DNA of 64,000 bases from Asterochloris sp. CNOR1 (taxonomy: Eukaryota; Chlorophyta; Trebouxiophyceae; Trebouxiales; Trebouxiaceae), in assembly GCA_963969365.1 (NCBI GenBank), contig OZ017747.1:3782001-3846000 (forward strand), read 5' to 3'. A program made the position numbers and the translations under genes. Numbering within the stretch: the stretch's first letter is position 1; every line of letters starts with the position of its first letter. Below the pieces are notes generated by a model. It worked only from the letters and a program-made list of their open reading frames with translations. It was not told the origin of the DNA and searched no databases. Shown here piece by piece: positions 41,301-52,197 of this stretch.

Positions 41301-43490
41301 ACGGCTGCATGTTGCTGCATTGCCAGGGCCGCTGTGAATCAGTGCAGGTGACCTCTGCCTGGACTGCTGTGATTATGGGGGCTGCCCTGGGATGCCACTG
41401 AGCTGCAGTGGCAGCCTGCAATGCTCCAGGCCCGTCAGCACTGCCTGCAATGGCCCCAAAGCTACGTTTGCTGCCGCGGATGTGAGGGCTAGCGCGAAGC
41501 AGCGTTCTGCTGAGCATTCTGCTGAGCACCTGTCCCTGTTGCAGGCAACTCTGCTCATTGGAGGTGCTGGATGCTTTGCTGCGCTCCCAAAAGCTGCTGG
41601 GTTGCTGCAACGTGTGACGGGCGCCACACTTGCCAGTGCTGGTCTCGCGTGGCGGTCTTGGGGATGTAACTCTCACCAGCTTTGCCTTCCTCTCTTGGAT
41701 TCTCCATCCATGCTGCAGGCTCTGGGACCATGTGGCCAACAAGCAGCTGGCTTGCTGGCATGTGCCTGCCAGCAGGGCTGCTCAGGGGCATGCAGCGGCA
41801 GCGGCAGCAGCAGCAGCACATGAAGGTGATGCTGCTGCTGCCGGCACTTCAGCCAGCCCTCAGAACGGGCAGGCAACCCCTGTCAATGGCACCCAGCCAT
41901 CACCAAAGCCAATAGAGTCGTCAGCTAGGCAGGCAGAGGGGATGCCCAGTGAGAAACCACCCGCTGAGGCAGCGGCGGCTCACCAGGCGGGCGACAGCGG
42001 CGCTGCACCTGACACCGTCACCGCTGCAGCAGCTGCTGCAGCTGCTGGCGCTGCTGCTGCCATCAATGGGGCTCCTACAACTGCAGCCCCAGAAGAGGCT
42101 GATGCCGCAGCCAGCCAGGGTGCTGCCCATGCCCCACAGCATGCTGCTGCTGCGTGTGAAGAGAAGGCGGGCGAGTATGTCGCCCACGAGGGTGGTGGCG
42201 TGGCGCCAGGCACGGGGGATGCAGCCCAGGCTGCTGGGGAACAGCCCACAGTGCTGGCTTTGGCCGTGCTGCCCTCAGGGTGAGATGCTGGTGACAGCGC
42301 AGGTGTGACAAGCCTCCTGTGTGGTGGCTGTGTGGACTCGCCACCAGCCTTCAGTTGAGGCAGTGCTACATCTGGATGCTGCCTGCTGTGGACGGGCCTC
42401 GGGGGTTGCAAGCCTCCCTCGTGGTGGTCATTGAAAGAGTGCTACAATGGTGGTCTTCCAGAGGCCTTGCATGTGGGTGGACTGGTTGGCAGGCTTGCAA
42501 GGGCGGGGGGCGGGGGGGGGGAGAGGTGTGGCACCAGGAAGCAGTGCTGCGTGGGCTGCTGGGAGCAGTCCTTGGCTCAACATTCATACGCACATTGGGA
42601 GCCTCGTTTCTCATCAGCTGCTCTTGCCCCCCTGTGCGCCTTAAGCACTCTCACTGCTGCTGCATGCAGGCTGGTAGCGGCGGCTGTCGAGGGTCTGGAC
42701 CAGGTCTTTGTGCTCAAGTGCCACCCTCGTGAGGGGCGCCTGCAGCTGCAACAGGAGGTGCAGCTGGCAGGCATGCAGCTGCCCAGCAGCCTGCAGGCTG
42801 ACAGCGCCGGCAGGCTGTGGGTGGCGGGCATGCCCAGCGATATGCGCGCTCCTGCAGCCTGCCTGGGCCGAGCCAAGTGCAGCGGGGGGAAGCAGCAGGT
42901 GAGCTGCCTAGCTTGGGTTTCTGGGGGGCAGCCCGTCAGGCTGGGACAGCTGCCCTGCCTTTACCAGTCTGCCTGCCTCTTGCTCAGGTAAGATGCTTGG
43001 CTGTCAGCTTGTCTGGATCATGCATGTGTTCCCACAAACACCTGTGCCTCCTTTTGCTTTACTGATGCTAGGGGGCAGAGTGCAGATGCATCCAGTGTAT
43101 GGCAAACCCTGTGGCATGATATTGCCACAGCATGCAGTCTGATGTTGCTAATGTGCCATGCAGGGCCTTGTTGATGACACCCAGCAGCTGCCTGAGCCAA
43201 TGTTGGAGGCTCTTGAAGCCCGTCACGAGAGGCAGGGCAGTGCAGACGCTCAGCAGAGCCAGCAGCGAGCACCGGTACAGCAGGCAAGACTCTCTTGTTG
43301 CACACTGCCAGTGAAGGCGTCTGCATGCCGTTCTGTCTTTCAGTGTGTTCTTGATGTGCTCGCAGCTTCATGCTGAATGCATCAGACACTGCAGGTCAGC
43401 AAGCAGTTGAAGGGGGTGGATTTCTCACAGGCCGAGCGGCAGCACAGAAAACGCAACAGGAGCGATGTCCGAGCTGCAGCGGCAAAATGA
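38346..43490 (+). CDS. TRM82: tRNA (guanine-N7)-methyltransferase non-catalytic WD40 subunit
   Basis: WDR4/Trm82 family: the beta-propeller partner of Trm8/METTL1, which makes m7G46 in tRNA. It starts MGRKLKGTKRQRE. Exons: 38346-38527; from 38602 (GSDDKQAQVWDTKNWELLNTW); about 39131-39329 (KISTVTFTADSKWAIFADKFGD); a linker exon around 39.5-39.9 kb; about 40.02-40.22 kb (LLLGHLCSVVTSVTCSPDG, then TDKDRKVRVSCLP, the family signature); 41117-41262 (AHEVQSVCLGHLRFV, TGGGDGTVR); 41719-42279 (RLWDHVANKQLACWH); 42670-42898; about 43164-43281; and 43394-43490, ending in a basic RKRNRSD tail. Two inserts are unusual: the low-complexity linker at 39.2-40.0 kb and about 150 Ala-rich residues after the DGTVRLWD repeat. 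The join after 38761 is uncertain: phase favours a GC donor just before it (TG|gcaggt). Confidence 0.87.
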
Positions 43491-44443
43491 GCTTTTGCTC
43501 AACTTAACCTTACTGTGTTCATGACTTTGCTGCTATAACTGGCTTCTGTTTTTGTCGAGCTGATCAGGCCCAGCTGCACTCCATGCTGACGCTGACGTTG
43601 AAGTGTTCACAGACACTCATCAAGCAGATAAGGTGAAGTGTCGCTTACCTTCCTCTTCTCTGAGACTGCATGATAGGATAGCTCTCCCGGCTGACTGAGG
43701 CATGCTGCAAGGAGGTGTTAGTGCTGTGAGCATTCAGGACTGGACTAGGGCTGTGCAGACGCCAGCACAAATTCATGGTGACGACCTGCAGTCTTGAACA
43801 TCCCTGCCTGTCAATGTACCATTTCTCTGTTCTTGTCAGGTATGCTGCCTCTGCAGTGAGCCTCTCAAAGCTGGCAGCGGGCCTGAGAGTCACAAATTTC
43901 TCAAGCAGGAAGCAACCATTAGCTTGGCCGCAGGAATAATGTCCTTGGCAGCAGCTCACATGTCACAGACCCTGCAGGAGGACACCACCCTTCAGTTGGG
44001 CTGCCTGCTTACTGCTGCTCTTGTCTTGTGTATATGCAAGGACCCAGCTGGATATAGGGGTGTGTGCGGTTGGCAGCAGGAGGCAGCTGCCAGCACTTGA
44101 CAGCTCCAAGCCAATGTTTCACAAGGCCCATGTGTCGTTCAAGACCTCTCTATAGCCAAATATGGCCTTTTGGTTGTCTTCGATGCTGTCACCTTGCTGG
44201 CCCCTCTCTGTACCATTGTTTATCAACATGGCCCACAGGCACATTGCGCAGCTGCAGCCCTCTGACAGCCTTACCCTGTCTTGACCTCAGATCACAGAGT
44301 GACGGGCGAAGCTTGGGGTGCTATTGCATCAAGGAAGCCTACTGTCTATATGGTCAATGTTTTGTATGTTTTCATCAAGCTGTTTTGAGGGACCACTCAA
44401 AAGTCACATGACAGGGTCTCAACAGGGCATCCAGACAAGATGA
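43491..44443. other. Intergenic region, possible small plus-strand coding pieces
   Basis: It lies between the convergent TRM82 and TGD2 stops. Plus-strand fragments have exon-like edges: around 43573-43632 (LHSMLTLTLKCSQTLIKQIR before gtgaag), around 43840 after ttcttgtcag, and around 44236 after ccacag, reading HIAQLQPSDSLTLS then a stop. They are helical in character and could be exons of a small gene, but I cannot find a start or join all phases. Confidence 0.25.
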
Positions 44444-47400
44444 TCAGTCAGACACAAGACGAGACAGGGCCTCAATGAGCTGCTTCAGGTTGCCTCTGAC
44501 TTTGCTGTCGCCAGTGAGACCGCCCACATCTCCACTGATGCTCTCAATGTGCTCCAGGGTTTTGGTCAGGGTCACGACTGAGTCCCGAAGCGCACTCACA
44601 TTGTCATCTGTCAGCACCTGCACCGCACGTTGCTGACAATCAGTGGCCTGCAGCAATCAAGGCCCTACTTGGACACCTCTTCAGCATCTGAACCTACAGC
44701 AATGGCAGACAGCCAAACAATGCAGCTGTAGTAAGCCAGTGCACACAGCTCATGGCCGCCTCTCCTTTGCACGAACGCGAAGTAGCGCTGGCAAACAGCG
44801 TGGCAAGCAGATGCTGAGCAGGCCAGCTGCTGCACAGAGCTATACTTGTCAGCACCCTTGGCTGGCCACTCCTTTGGCCACCGGCATGCCTGAGCAAGAT
44901 GCAATGCCCACAAGTTACTTGCACTGCTGCGCACCTCAGTCTGCAGCCTGTGGATGTCTGCTGCTGCCTCTGAGGCTGATTGGGTCAACGCCTCTAGGTT
45001 GCCCACCAGGTTCCCGGACCTGAGCTCGCTAAGCAGTGGGGTGACCTGCATAGAAAAGGTTGGGGCCCGAATTTTGACAAGGATGCAGCAACCTCTGGCG
45101 GGGGCCCACCCAGACCTCAGATTGCTGCGCAGCAGCGTGGCCTGCGCAGTTCTTCAAAAAGATTGGGGGACAATTCTTCTCAAGGAGGGAAGAATCTCTG
45201 GCAGGGGCCCAATCAGATGGGTTCAGCGGTACGAGACATCCTTAGTGCCTTGCAGCTGTCCTTGCTGGGCAATGCCCTCTGCATTCAAACCTCTTCTGCG
45301 GTCATGCACGGTCTGCCAGATCATCTCAGGAGGGCTGTACATGGCAAGCCTGTCTGTCCTGCACCATGTCTCACCTCATCCACCAGCTTGACAGCGTTCT
45401 CCAGCAGAGGTCTGGCCTCCTCAATGGCTGCTGTGGCTGTCTCGGCGGCATCAAACACCCTGTCCAGGCCATTGGTGTCCATCTGGCGGGCAATCTTGGT
45501 GCAGATGTACACCAAATCATCCAGAGCCACCCCTGCACAGCAAGGCTGCAGTTCAACGGTTGCAGCCCACATGAAAAGAGCCATTCCTACCGTTGCGCTG
45601 CGCTGCTTTGCATCATCTCATTCTTAAGCGCTGCAATACCGCAAGCCTTGTGCAGTGCGAGACCTGGCAGGCCCTCACATGGTAGAGCGCGGCTTTTGTG
45701 ACCAGCCAGCAGCCTCTCTGTGCAACACACATCACCTGCATTTGCTAGCTCAGGGTGGAGCAACCAACAATCGCACCCCACCTGTCTGGCCCTGAATGTG
45801 CCCTCCTGCACAGACCACCTTCCCTTCCTGCTCGCACTCAGCCTCCCCTGGCAGGGCCTGCATGCAGAAGCCAGAGGGCATGGCAGCAGCCACACCAAAG
45901 CGCAATGAGTGCTGATGAACTTGACAGCTTGACAGCAGAGCCCCGCAATGCAGTGCCCTCAACAGGCAGCGGACCTGACTTGAAACGCAATGGAGGCACG
46001 CACATCACTGTGCATGCTGCGGCTTGACCTCTGTGAGAGATCTCTCTTCTGGCACCTGCCTGGAGGTGCAACCAGACAGAGGCCCACCTTGTACTGCGGA
46101 ATAGGCTGCTGCGGGGTGATGTCTATAAGCGACTCTGCTATGAGGCCCGACTGATTGGCCTCAATAAGTGAATTGCGAGGGATGGCGGTCTTGTCATCCT
46201 TGATCTCCACCTGCACATTCACCTGCAGCAGGGAAGCAGGTCTTTGTGCATGTAGCATGTTGCTGCTTGGTGACGATATCTGGAGCAAGGGCCCTAGCCC
46301 CCTGCACATTGACCTCCAGCAAGTGCTCTGGCCCCCTGCGCATTGACCTGCAGCAGCGTGGACATTGTGGTGTTGCCCACAGGGGCTCGCCTCCAGGAAG
46401 TCCGCATACAGCAGCAGCCAGCCTTGTCTGGCTCATCTCTTGTGCAGCTTGCGATGTTCCTGCAGTGTGCCCTGCAACACCATGCTGATGGCCTGCAGAG
46501 GGGACGCGCAGCACCTGCTGCCATGAGCAGCATGCACATTGACATTGAGGTTGCAGGTGCAACTCAGCAGGGCGGCAGCCTCATGCATCCCACGACAGGC
46601 AGTGTCTCACCTTCTCCAAAGTGTGGTCCACGCCGGTGACTGTGCCCACCTGCACCCCTCTGATCTGCAGACACACCCAGCAGTATTGACAGCAGCAAGA
46701 GGCCAGATGTTGGAGCTGCAAAGCTGTTGGCAGCTCAAAGGCTGGGGTCGTCCACAGGTGAGAGCATGCACCAAGAGGGCTGTGGTGCACAGCACAGCAA
46801 CAAAACAAGATTGGCACTGGCAAGACGATGCACCTGTGCCATGCAGGTATGTGAGAGCCGATGCCCACAGTGCGCCGCGCGGTATGCACTCACCCTGACA
46901 GGAGTGCCCGCTGAGATGCCACAGGCCAGAGGAAACTCTAGCGTGGCCTGCACAGCCAGAAGCAAAATTCAGGATCTCTGCATAATAAAGGCACCAGGCA
47001 GGGCCTGGATGAGTACGCTGCTCGTCAAAGCTGCCAGCGCTTAGCACGGGAATGTATCAGACATTGTGTCCAGCTGACACGCGTTGCGTCACGCGCTCGG
47101 CTCAGCTGTATCAGGCTGCTGCATGTGGCACTCACATTGTAGCCTTTGCCACGCCTGAAGAGCTGCCCTCCCCGAGCCCAGCTGACGAGTGCAAGGCCCA
47201 CGGCTGCAGCAGGCGAGGAATGGCAAATCAGACTGCTCAGTCTGGCCTCAGCATAGTATGCCCCCCGGCGGTAGACACAGCAACATTGTCCAGCAGGCTA
47301 TGCAGCTGACGCATGGCAGTCCTCTACGCATGCAAGCCACGTCTGCCTGCCTGGTGAAGAGGCAAAGCCAAGAGACCAAGCCAGACCCCCTGCTGGCAAC

Positions 47401-48224
47401 CAGGGTTCGCGGCACCTTGACCCAGCCTGGCTGCGTACCAATGCCAGCAAAGATGAAAAGTCCCACGCCACCCTCCATGAAGGAATGCTTGCCGAAGCCA
47501 AAGTCCTTCAGCGGGCGCATGACCTTGCTGCGAAAGGTCTCTTTTGCGTCCTTGGGCCCCTGGGGTCGCGCTGCACCAGCACAGCAACATCTGCTGAGAG
47601 CAAGCTGTGCTGCAGCGGAAGGTCTGGGCGAGTGTGTTACCAAATGTGCTGCAAATGCGGGACACTGCTTCTTCAAGCTTGCACTGAGGTGCAGCACCGG
47701 GACACTGCATGACCACAGTGCAGGACCCCCCGCAGCTATGGTGCAGCAGCAGGGGACTGCTCATTTGAAGCAGGCCTCGCGCGCGCTGCAGCAGCAGGAC
47801 ACAAAGTTGCCCACAGCAAGACCAGGGTGGAGCCAGCGGACAGTATCTCCTCAAGGCAGGCCTTCCTGTCCCTGAAGCGCTGCAGCAAGCGTGCATCTCG
47901 GCAGGCACATGGGTCACGGCACCTTGGTTGCATGGCAATGCAGGTCTGGCAGTAGCACTTGATTGCCAGGCGGTCTCACCTGCTGCTACCACGTGCAGCT
48001 GTGCCCGGCCTTGGCAGGTTTTGGTCTGCCAGCCAGCCTTCCGCAATTGTTTGTGCCACCATCTGCCTGGCAGGATGAGCACAGGCGGCTGTGAGCAGCA
48101 GGCACCCAGAGCATGCTGGGGCCTGCTGCCTAACAACATGAAGGTGCTTTGCAGGCCTACAGATGCCGGATGAGCTCCTCCGTGTCAGAGCTGGAATTCC
48201 TGGCGGTCCTGCGACCTGCACCAC
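44444..48224 (-). CDS. TGD2: TGD2-type MCE/MlaD protein of chloroplast lipid import
   Basis: It matches Arabidopsis TGD2, the phosphatidic-acid-binding substrate protein of the TGD1/2/3 ABC complex in the chloroplast inner envelope, over most of its length. On the minus strand: a basic N-terminus from about 48224 (possible transit peptide, splicing unresolved); about 47.53-47.44 kb (PLKDFGFGKHSFMEGGVGLF), with a membrane helix continued in an exon near 47.2 kb ending RRGKGYN; the MCE core at about 46.95-46.89 kb (LACGISAGTPVR), 46.67-46.61 kb (GVQVGTVTGVDHTLEKV) and 46.22-46.09 kb (DDKTAIPRNSLIEANQSGL); 45.85-45.78 kb; 45.53-45.37 kb (VALDDLVYICTKIARQMD, EEARPLLENA); 45.05-44.93 kb; and the last exon, 44.62-44.444 kb, ending IEALSRLVSD. 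Exon phases around the helix fit. The only weak part is the first 700 bp, so the start is tentative. Confidence 0.9.
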
Positions 48225-49057
48225 GTCTCTGATGTGTCCAGAGAACTTTTGGGCAGAGCACTTGATTCGCTCATGTGGTCAAAGGTTGATTCCTGTGAAT
48301 TTTGGGTACAGACAGAATTGAAGGCCTAAGAAATTAGGAAATGATGAGGGCAGGCAGGCTGCCAATGTGGAGGATTTCATTTCAGACACCTTGGGTTTGT
48401 AGGCGCAATAAGTGAGTATGGAATGCTGTGCCCTGCCGCCACGGCCAGATGGGGTCAATCAGCAACAGGCCGCGGTCATGCATTTGGGTCCTAGGCTACT
48501 GGCTGTTCATTAAGCAGGGCGTAAAGGGCTGTTGGGGCTGACACTGAACAATTCTGTGTGTGTGATTGAGGCTTGTTCACCGGGAGAGAGGCACAACACA
48601 CTTATCACATCTGCGGGGGGGAGTATGCTGCTGTACTTGTCCGGGAGAGGGTGCGTGCATGAGTGCACTGCAGCGCAGATGGTGCTGCGGCATGGGGGGG
48701 GCCCCTGCAGACAGGCCTAATTCTCTCGAGAGCCTGAGGGGTGCAACAGAACAACAATTGCGTCTTTCGATCCTTGCAGATGTGTGGCAGCTGGGGGCCA
48801 GTGAAGCAGTCTCTATGTCAGCTAGGGGGGTGTGTGTGTGTGTATGCATGGAGCAGGCCGCTGCAGAGCCACAGCGCGGTCCTCAGGGGTCTTACATCGC
48901 CCCTTCCGATTCACGGGCATGAGCCGAGCTGCTGTCGGACCTTCCCGCCCACTGAAAGAGGGTCTTGCTGGCAGGGCGGGGCGTGCCACAAGCAGCAGCC
49001 CCGCGCCTGCCACCCCTGGCGCTGCCGGCTGCTGTCAATGCGATGGAGGGCGGACTG
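48225..49057. other. Intergenic region with no recognised gene
   Basis: It lies between the start of TGD2 and the stop of the next minus-strand gene, so it should hold the TGD2 promoter. A short gt run is seen at about 48829-48842. Open frames here are short and lack exon-like edges. Confidence 0.4.
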
Positions 49058-50887
49058 TTACTTAGGAGAGGGAGTCACTGTGGCTGGCGAGGGCGTTTTA
49101 GATGATGGTGTGGGGGGCCCCACGGGCGAGTCTGCTGGGCTGCTGCCAGCTGTGATGGTTGTGCCTGCAGCACGCTGCTTTTTGACCATCTTGGCCAGCG
49201 CCTTCTGCACGCTCCAGAGGTTGTCATGGAACTCTTGAAGGCGCGCCTACAGGCCGGGAGGAGACTGAATGATGCTGGAGCAAGTCTCAACTGTGACCAG
49301 CCCTGGAGCCCTTGCGCAGACGGCCCTTTTTGCAGGGATGCATGTTGGCAGTATACGATGTACATGTCTGTGTTATGCTTTTCAACAGCAAGCATCCAGA
49401 CCTCCAGAAGCATGATGCATGACTGTTTTGACGCTGCAGGCCTCCTGCTGGCTCAGCCTGGGCTTTGCAGAGGTGCAGGGCGAACAAAGCAGCTCATGCT
49501 GACTGCGCTGCAGCCCACACACCGGCGCCTGACCGTCTGGCTGCCATTTTTTTGAGGTAGATGCACATGACCTGCGATGCATTCATGACCTGTGCTCAGC
49601 CCACCTGCTGGCGTTTGACCGCCTTGCTCAGGCCGCGCAGCTGCAGTTGGAGGGCTTGCAGGTAACAGAGGCTGCCAGGCTGGCGGTCCACCCCATCTGC
49701 ACCAGATGAGCTGCTGCAGCTGCTGGCGGCGTCCCAGTCCTTGTCCCGCAGAATGCGCCCACACTTCTTCAGATTGGCCTCAATCTGGGGGAAGCGATTG
49801 CCTGCAGGGGAGGGGAACCCATGTCAGCGACGTGGTGCACGTGTATGCATTTACAGCAGGATCACCAGGGCCTGGCTCAGTAGAGGGCAGGAGCTGCGTA
49901 CTCATGAGCGTAACGGCGGTGTGCAGTGGTGTCTGGCAGCATCTGTCGCGATTTGCACCCAAGCTCCTCTGCAGCGCCGTTTTCGCTTGCCGCTGAACTG
50001 TCTGGCAGGCAGGTGGCCATGCAGGAAATATTGTGTGCCGTCGTGGGCCGCCAGTGTGCCGTGTCTGGGTGCGGCATGATGCAAACAACACGGGCTGGCC
50101 CTTGAGGAGGCCTCAGTATGCATTGATTGTCCACCGATGGACTCGGGCACCCAGCTCTTTTGTTAGGAGGGGAGGAGGTGCAGTGCCAGATGCAGAAGTC
50201 AGCTGTGATGGCAGTGAGGTGCTGACCTGGTGCCATGAAGTCCTGTTCAAGCTCATCCAGCCGGAACTGCACCTGAGCATTCTGCTGCTCCAGTTTGTCC
50301 ACTTCCTGCATGCAAGTCGTGAGCAGGGTTGCGTCAGCACGCGCCAAAGGTTCAGGCAGCAGGCAGATCTCCTTAGCAGATGCAACACTGTGATCACGCC
50401 TGAGGCTGCCTGGCTCCATCAGTTGTACAGCTGCATCTGCCTGTGTGCCCCTAGCCTGGCTCTGTTCCAGAAATTGCGGATGCAGGAACAAAACGACACA
50501 TGATCAAAGCTGCAAGCTGGCCTGGGAAGACGCAGCAGCGGCAGCCAGCACAGAGCATGGAGGCAGCCTTATGGTGATGGCTGTGTGTCAGCAGTCCGTA
50601 CACCAGTCCGGACCTGCCCGGCCAGACTTATGCACGATGGCTTGAGGGACCTCCTCAGGGCACGCTCAACCATCTGGGCGGTGCATGAGACGGGGTCGCG
50701 GCTGAGAATCCTCTGCCCCCAGGCTCAGGCTCACCTGGCGCAGTACTGCGAGCTCCTGGGGCCTCAGGTGCTGGGTGCCGTTGTTTTCTACAAGACCAGC
50801 CATGAGGTCGACCCGCCGAACGTGCTGCAGCTGATCTGCCAGGCAGGCCTCGCTGAGCATGAGCACCTTGCTCAGCTGCCTCGACAT
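49058..50887 (-). CDS. Unrecognised helical / coiled-coil protein
   Basis: Not recognised. Minus-strand exons, 5' to 3': from 50887 (MSRQLSKVLMLSEACLADQ) to a gtgagc donor after AVLRQ; a small possible exon near 50.67 kb (MVERALRRSLK); about 50.31-50.22 kb (EVDKLEQQNAQVQFRLDELE); about 49.80-49.605 kb (FPQIEANLKKCGRILRDKDW, then a Ser-rich loop and LQLRGLSKAVKRQQ, gtgggc donor); and about 49.25-49.058 kb (LQEFHDNLWSVQKALAKMV, then a Ser/Thr/Pro tail). It is roughly 230 residues with heptad-like Leu spacing, no signal peptide and no membrane segment. That suits a structural adaptor or complex subunit. The start is the first Met in an open frame and could be preceded by another exon. Confidence 0.6.
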
Positions 50888-52197
50888 GAATGCCAGAATT
50901 TATGGGAACCTCAGCAGACAGGGTTTGCTGGGGCCCCAAAGGGGAGCATCCAGGTCTGAAGCCTGCCCAAAGGACGACCACAGGCAGACCAAGATCGCCT
51001 TCTATTGCTCTGACAGTTAGTAGTTAGGGGAATCTGAAAAGTCACCAGTGTGAATCTGTTCATTCTGGCCGGGCTGGTCGAGATCTTGCATCAGCGACCT
51101 CCCCGAACAACAGGTCGTGTAGAGTCCCCACGCAACTTGAGGTCGAGCAGCCCTGTCATATGGCATGCCTGATGTCGTATCAGCTCATTCCCAAGTTGGC
51201 CAAACACCACTGCTGAGGGACATGCTGGTGCCAGAGGTGCTGCACACTACAGGCCTGTCCCCAAAGCTCATTGGCATGCTGCAAGCTCTGCATGAAGGGC
51301 AGCAAGGCCCGATAATATGCTAAGGGGTGCAGTCGCATGCCTTCAGCATCATTGCTGGCGTCAAGCAGGGGGGTGCATGACCAACTGCTGTTCAACCTGC
51401 TACTGAGTTGTATGGCAAGGCAGCTGCTGCCATGCCTGCTGAAGCATGGCGTCTGCCTGGTCTACAACATTGTTGGGCAGTTCCAGGGCGCAGCTGCAGC
51501 TGAGGTGATGCATGAGCTGATGCCCTTGCTGCTGCAGGACCCTGACGACATGGTGCTGCTGGGCAGCCATGGTTAATGCAGCCGCCATGTGCACCTGTTT
51601 GCAGGAAACCCATCAGTGCAATGGCCACGTACAAACTGCGCGCTCTTCACCAGAGCTGACATCATCCAATCTTACAGCCAGCAATGGAGATACCAGAGAC
51701 TGCATGACGTGCTGGTGCCCAGATCAGTCGCAGCACCCACAAGCTGAGAATTTATAAGTGGCTACCATTCAGAGGCCAGACATGAGAGGACATGCTGCCT
51801 CAGAGGTGAGCAACAGCCATACACAAACAGCACAACTTGTTGCACGTGGCCCAATATGAGGAACTCCCCATCCCACAATCTCATCCAACAGCCAGAACAG
51901 ACTTCCGCAGACCTCTTTGGCTGACCACTTCTGTTTGCCAAGTCTCAATGAGACAAGCAGCATCGAACTGTACTGCACATCGAATCTCTGAAGCCTCGCC
52001 CCTTCACTGTGGCCGAGACATCGCATTGCTTCCCTTCCTGCGGACCATTCTTGGATCCAGAAACAACTCCAGAGTTAGCTAATCCGTAGTCATTTCAAAC
52101 AGAGAAATGCACCTTAGGTCTTGGACCTGGAGCTCTAGTCGCAGCTTAGTCTTCGAGATTCTAGGACGTTACAGTTCTTTCAGGTTCAGGACGCAGC
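50888..52197. other. Divergent intergenic region containing a LINE relic
   Basis: It lies between the coiled-coil gene (-) and the FAM228 gene (+). Apart from the RT relic at about 51.2-51.6 kb, it is comparatively AT-rich and shows no supportable gene. The last few hundred bases should include the FAM228 promoter. Confidence 0.45.
51180..51580 (+). mobile_element. Worn non-LTR retrotransposon (LINE) RT fragment
   Basis: Plus-strand frames contain order-preserved RT landmarks. About 51248-51310 gives GLSPKLIGMLQALHEGQQGP, 51358 gives AGVKQGG followed by a shifted DQLLFNLLLS, and 51540-51570 gives PDDMVLLGSHG, matching the YADD box with its first half changed. In-frame stops and at least one frameshift separate these pieces, so it is dead. 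It is more diverged than the 57-kb LINE and not obviously the same family. Confidence 0.6.

Noticed and set aside
41980-42411. Minus-strand frame in the alanine-rich region of TRM82
   Set aside because: GCT/GCA runs stay open on both strands. The plus frame continues directly from the WD40 blade.
47324-48139. 271-codon minus-strand frame overlapping the TGD2 N-terminal region
   Set aside because: Cys/Arg/Ser-rich composition and the wrong frame for the PLKDFGFGKH exon; judged a shadow, though part may be transit-peptide coding.
48600-48860. G-rich tracts and a short gt run considered as telomere-like sequence
   Set aside because: Too short and irregular, with no repeated telomere unit.
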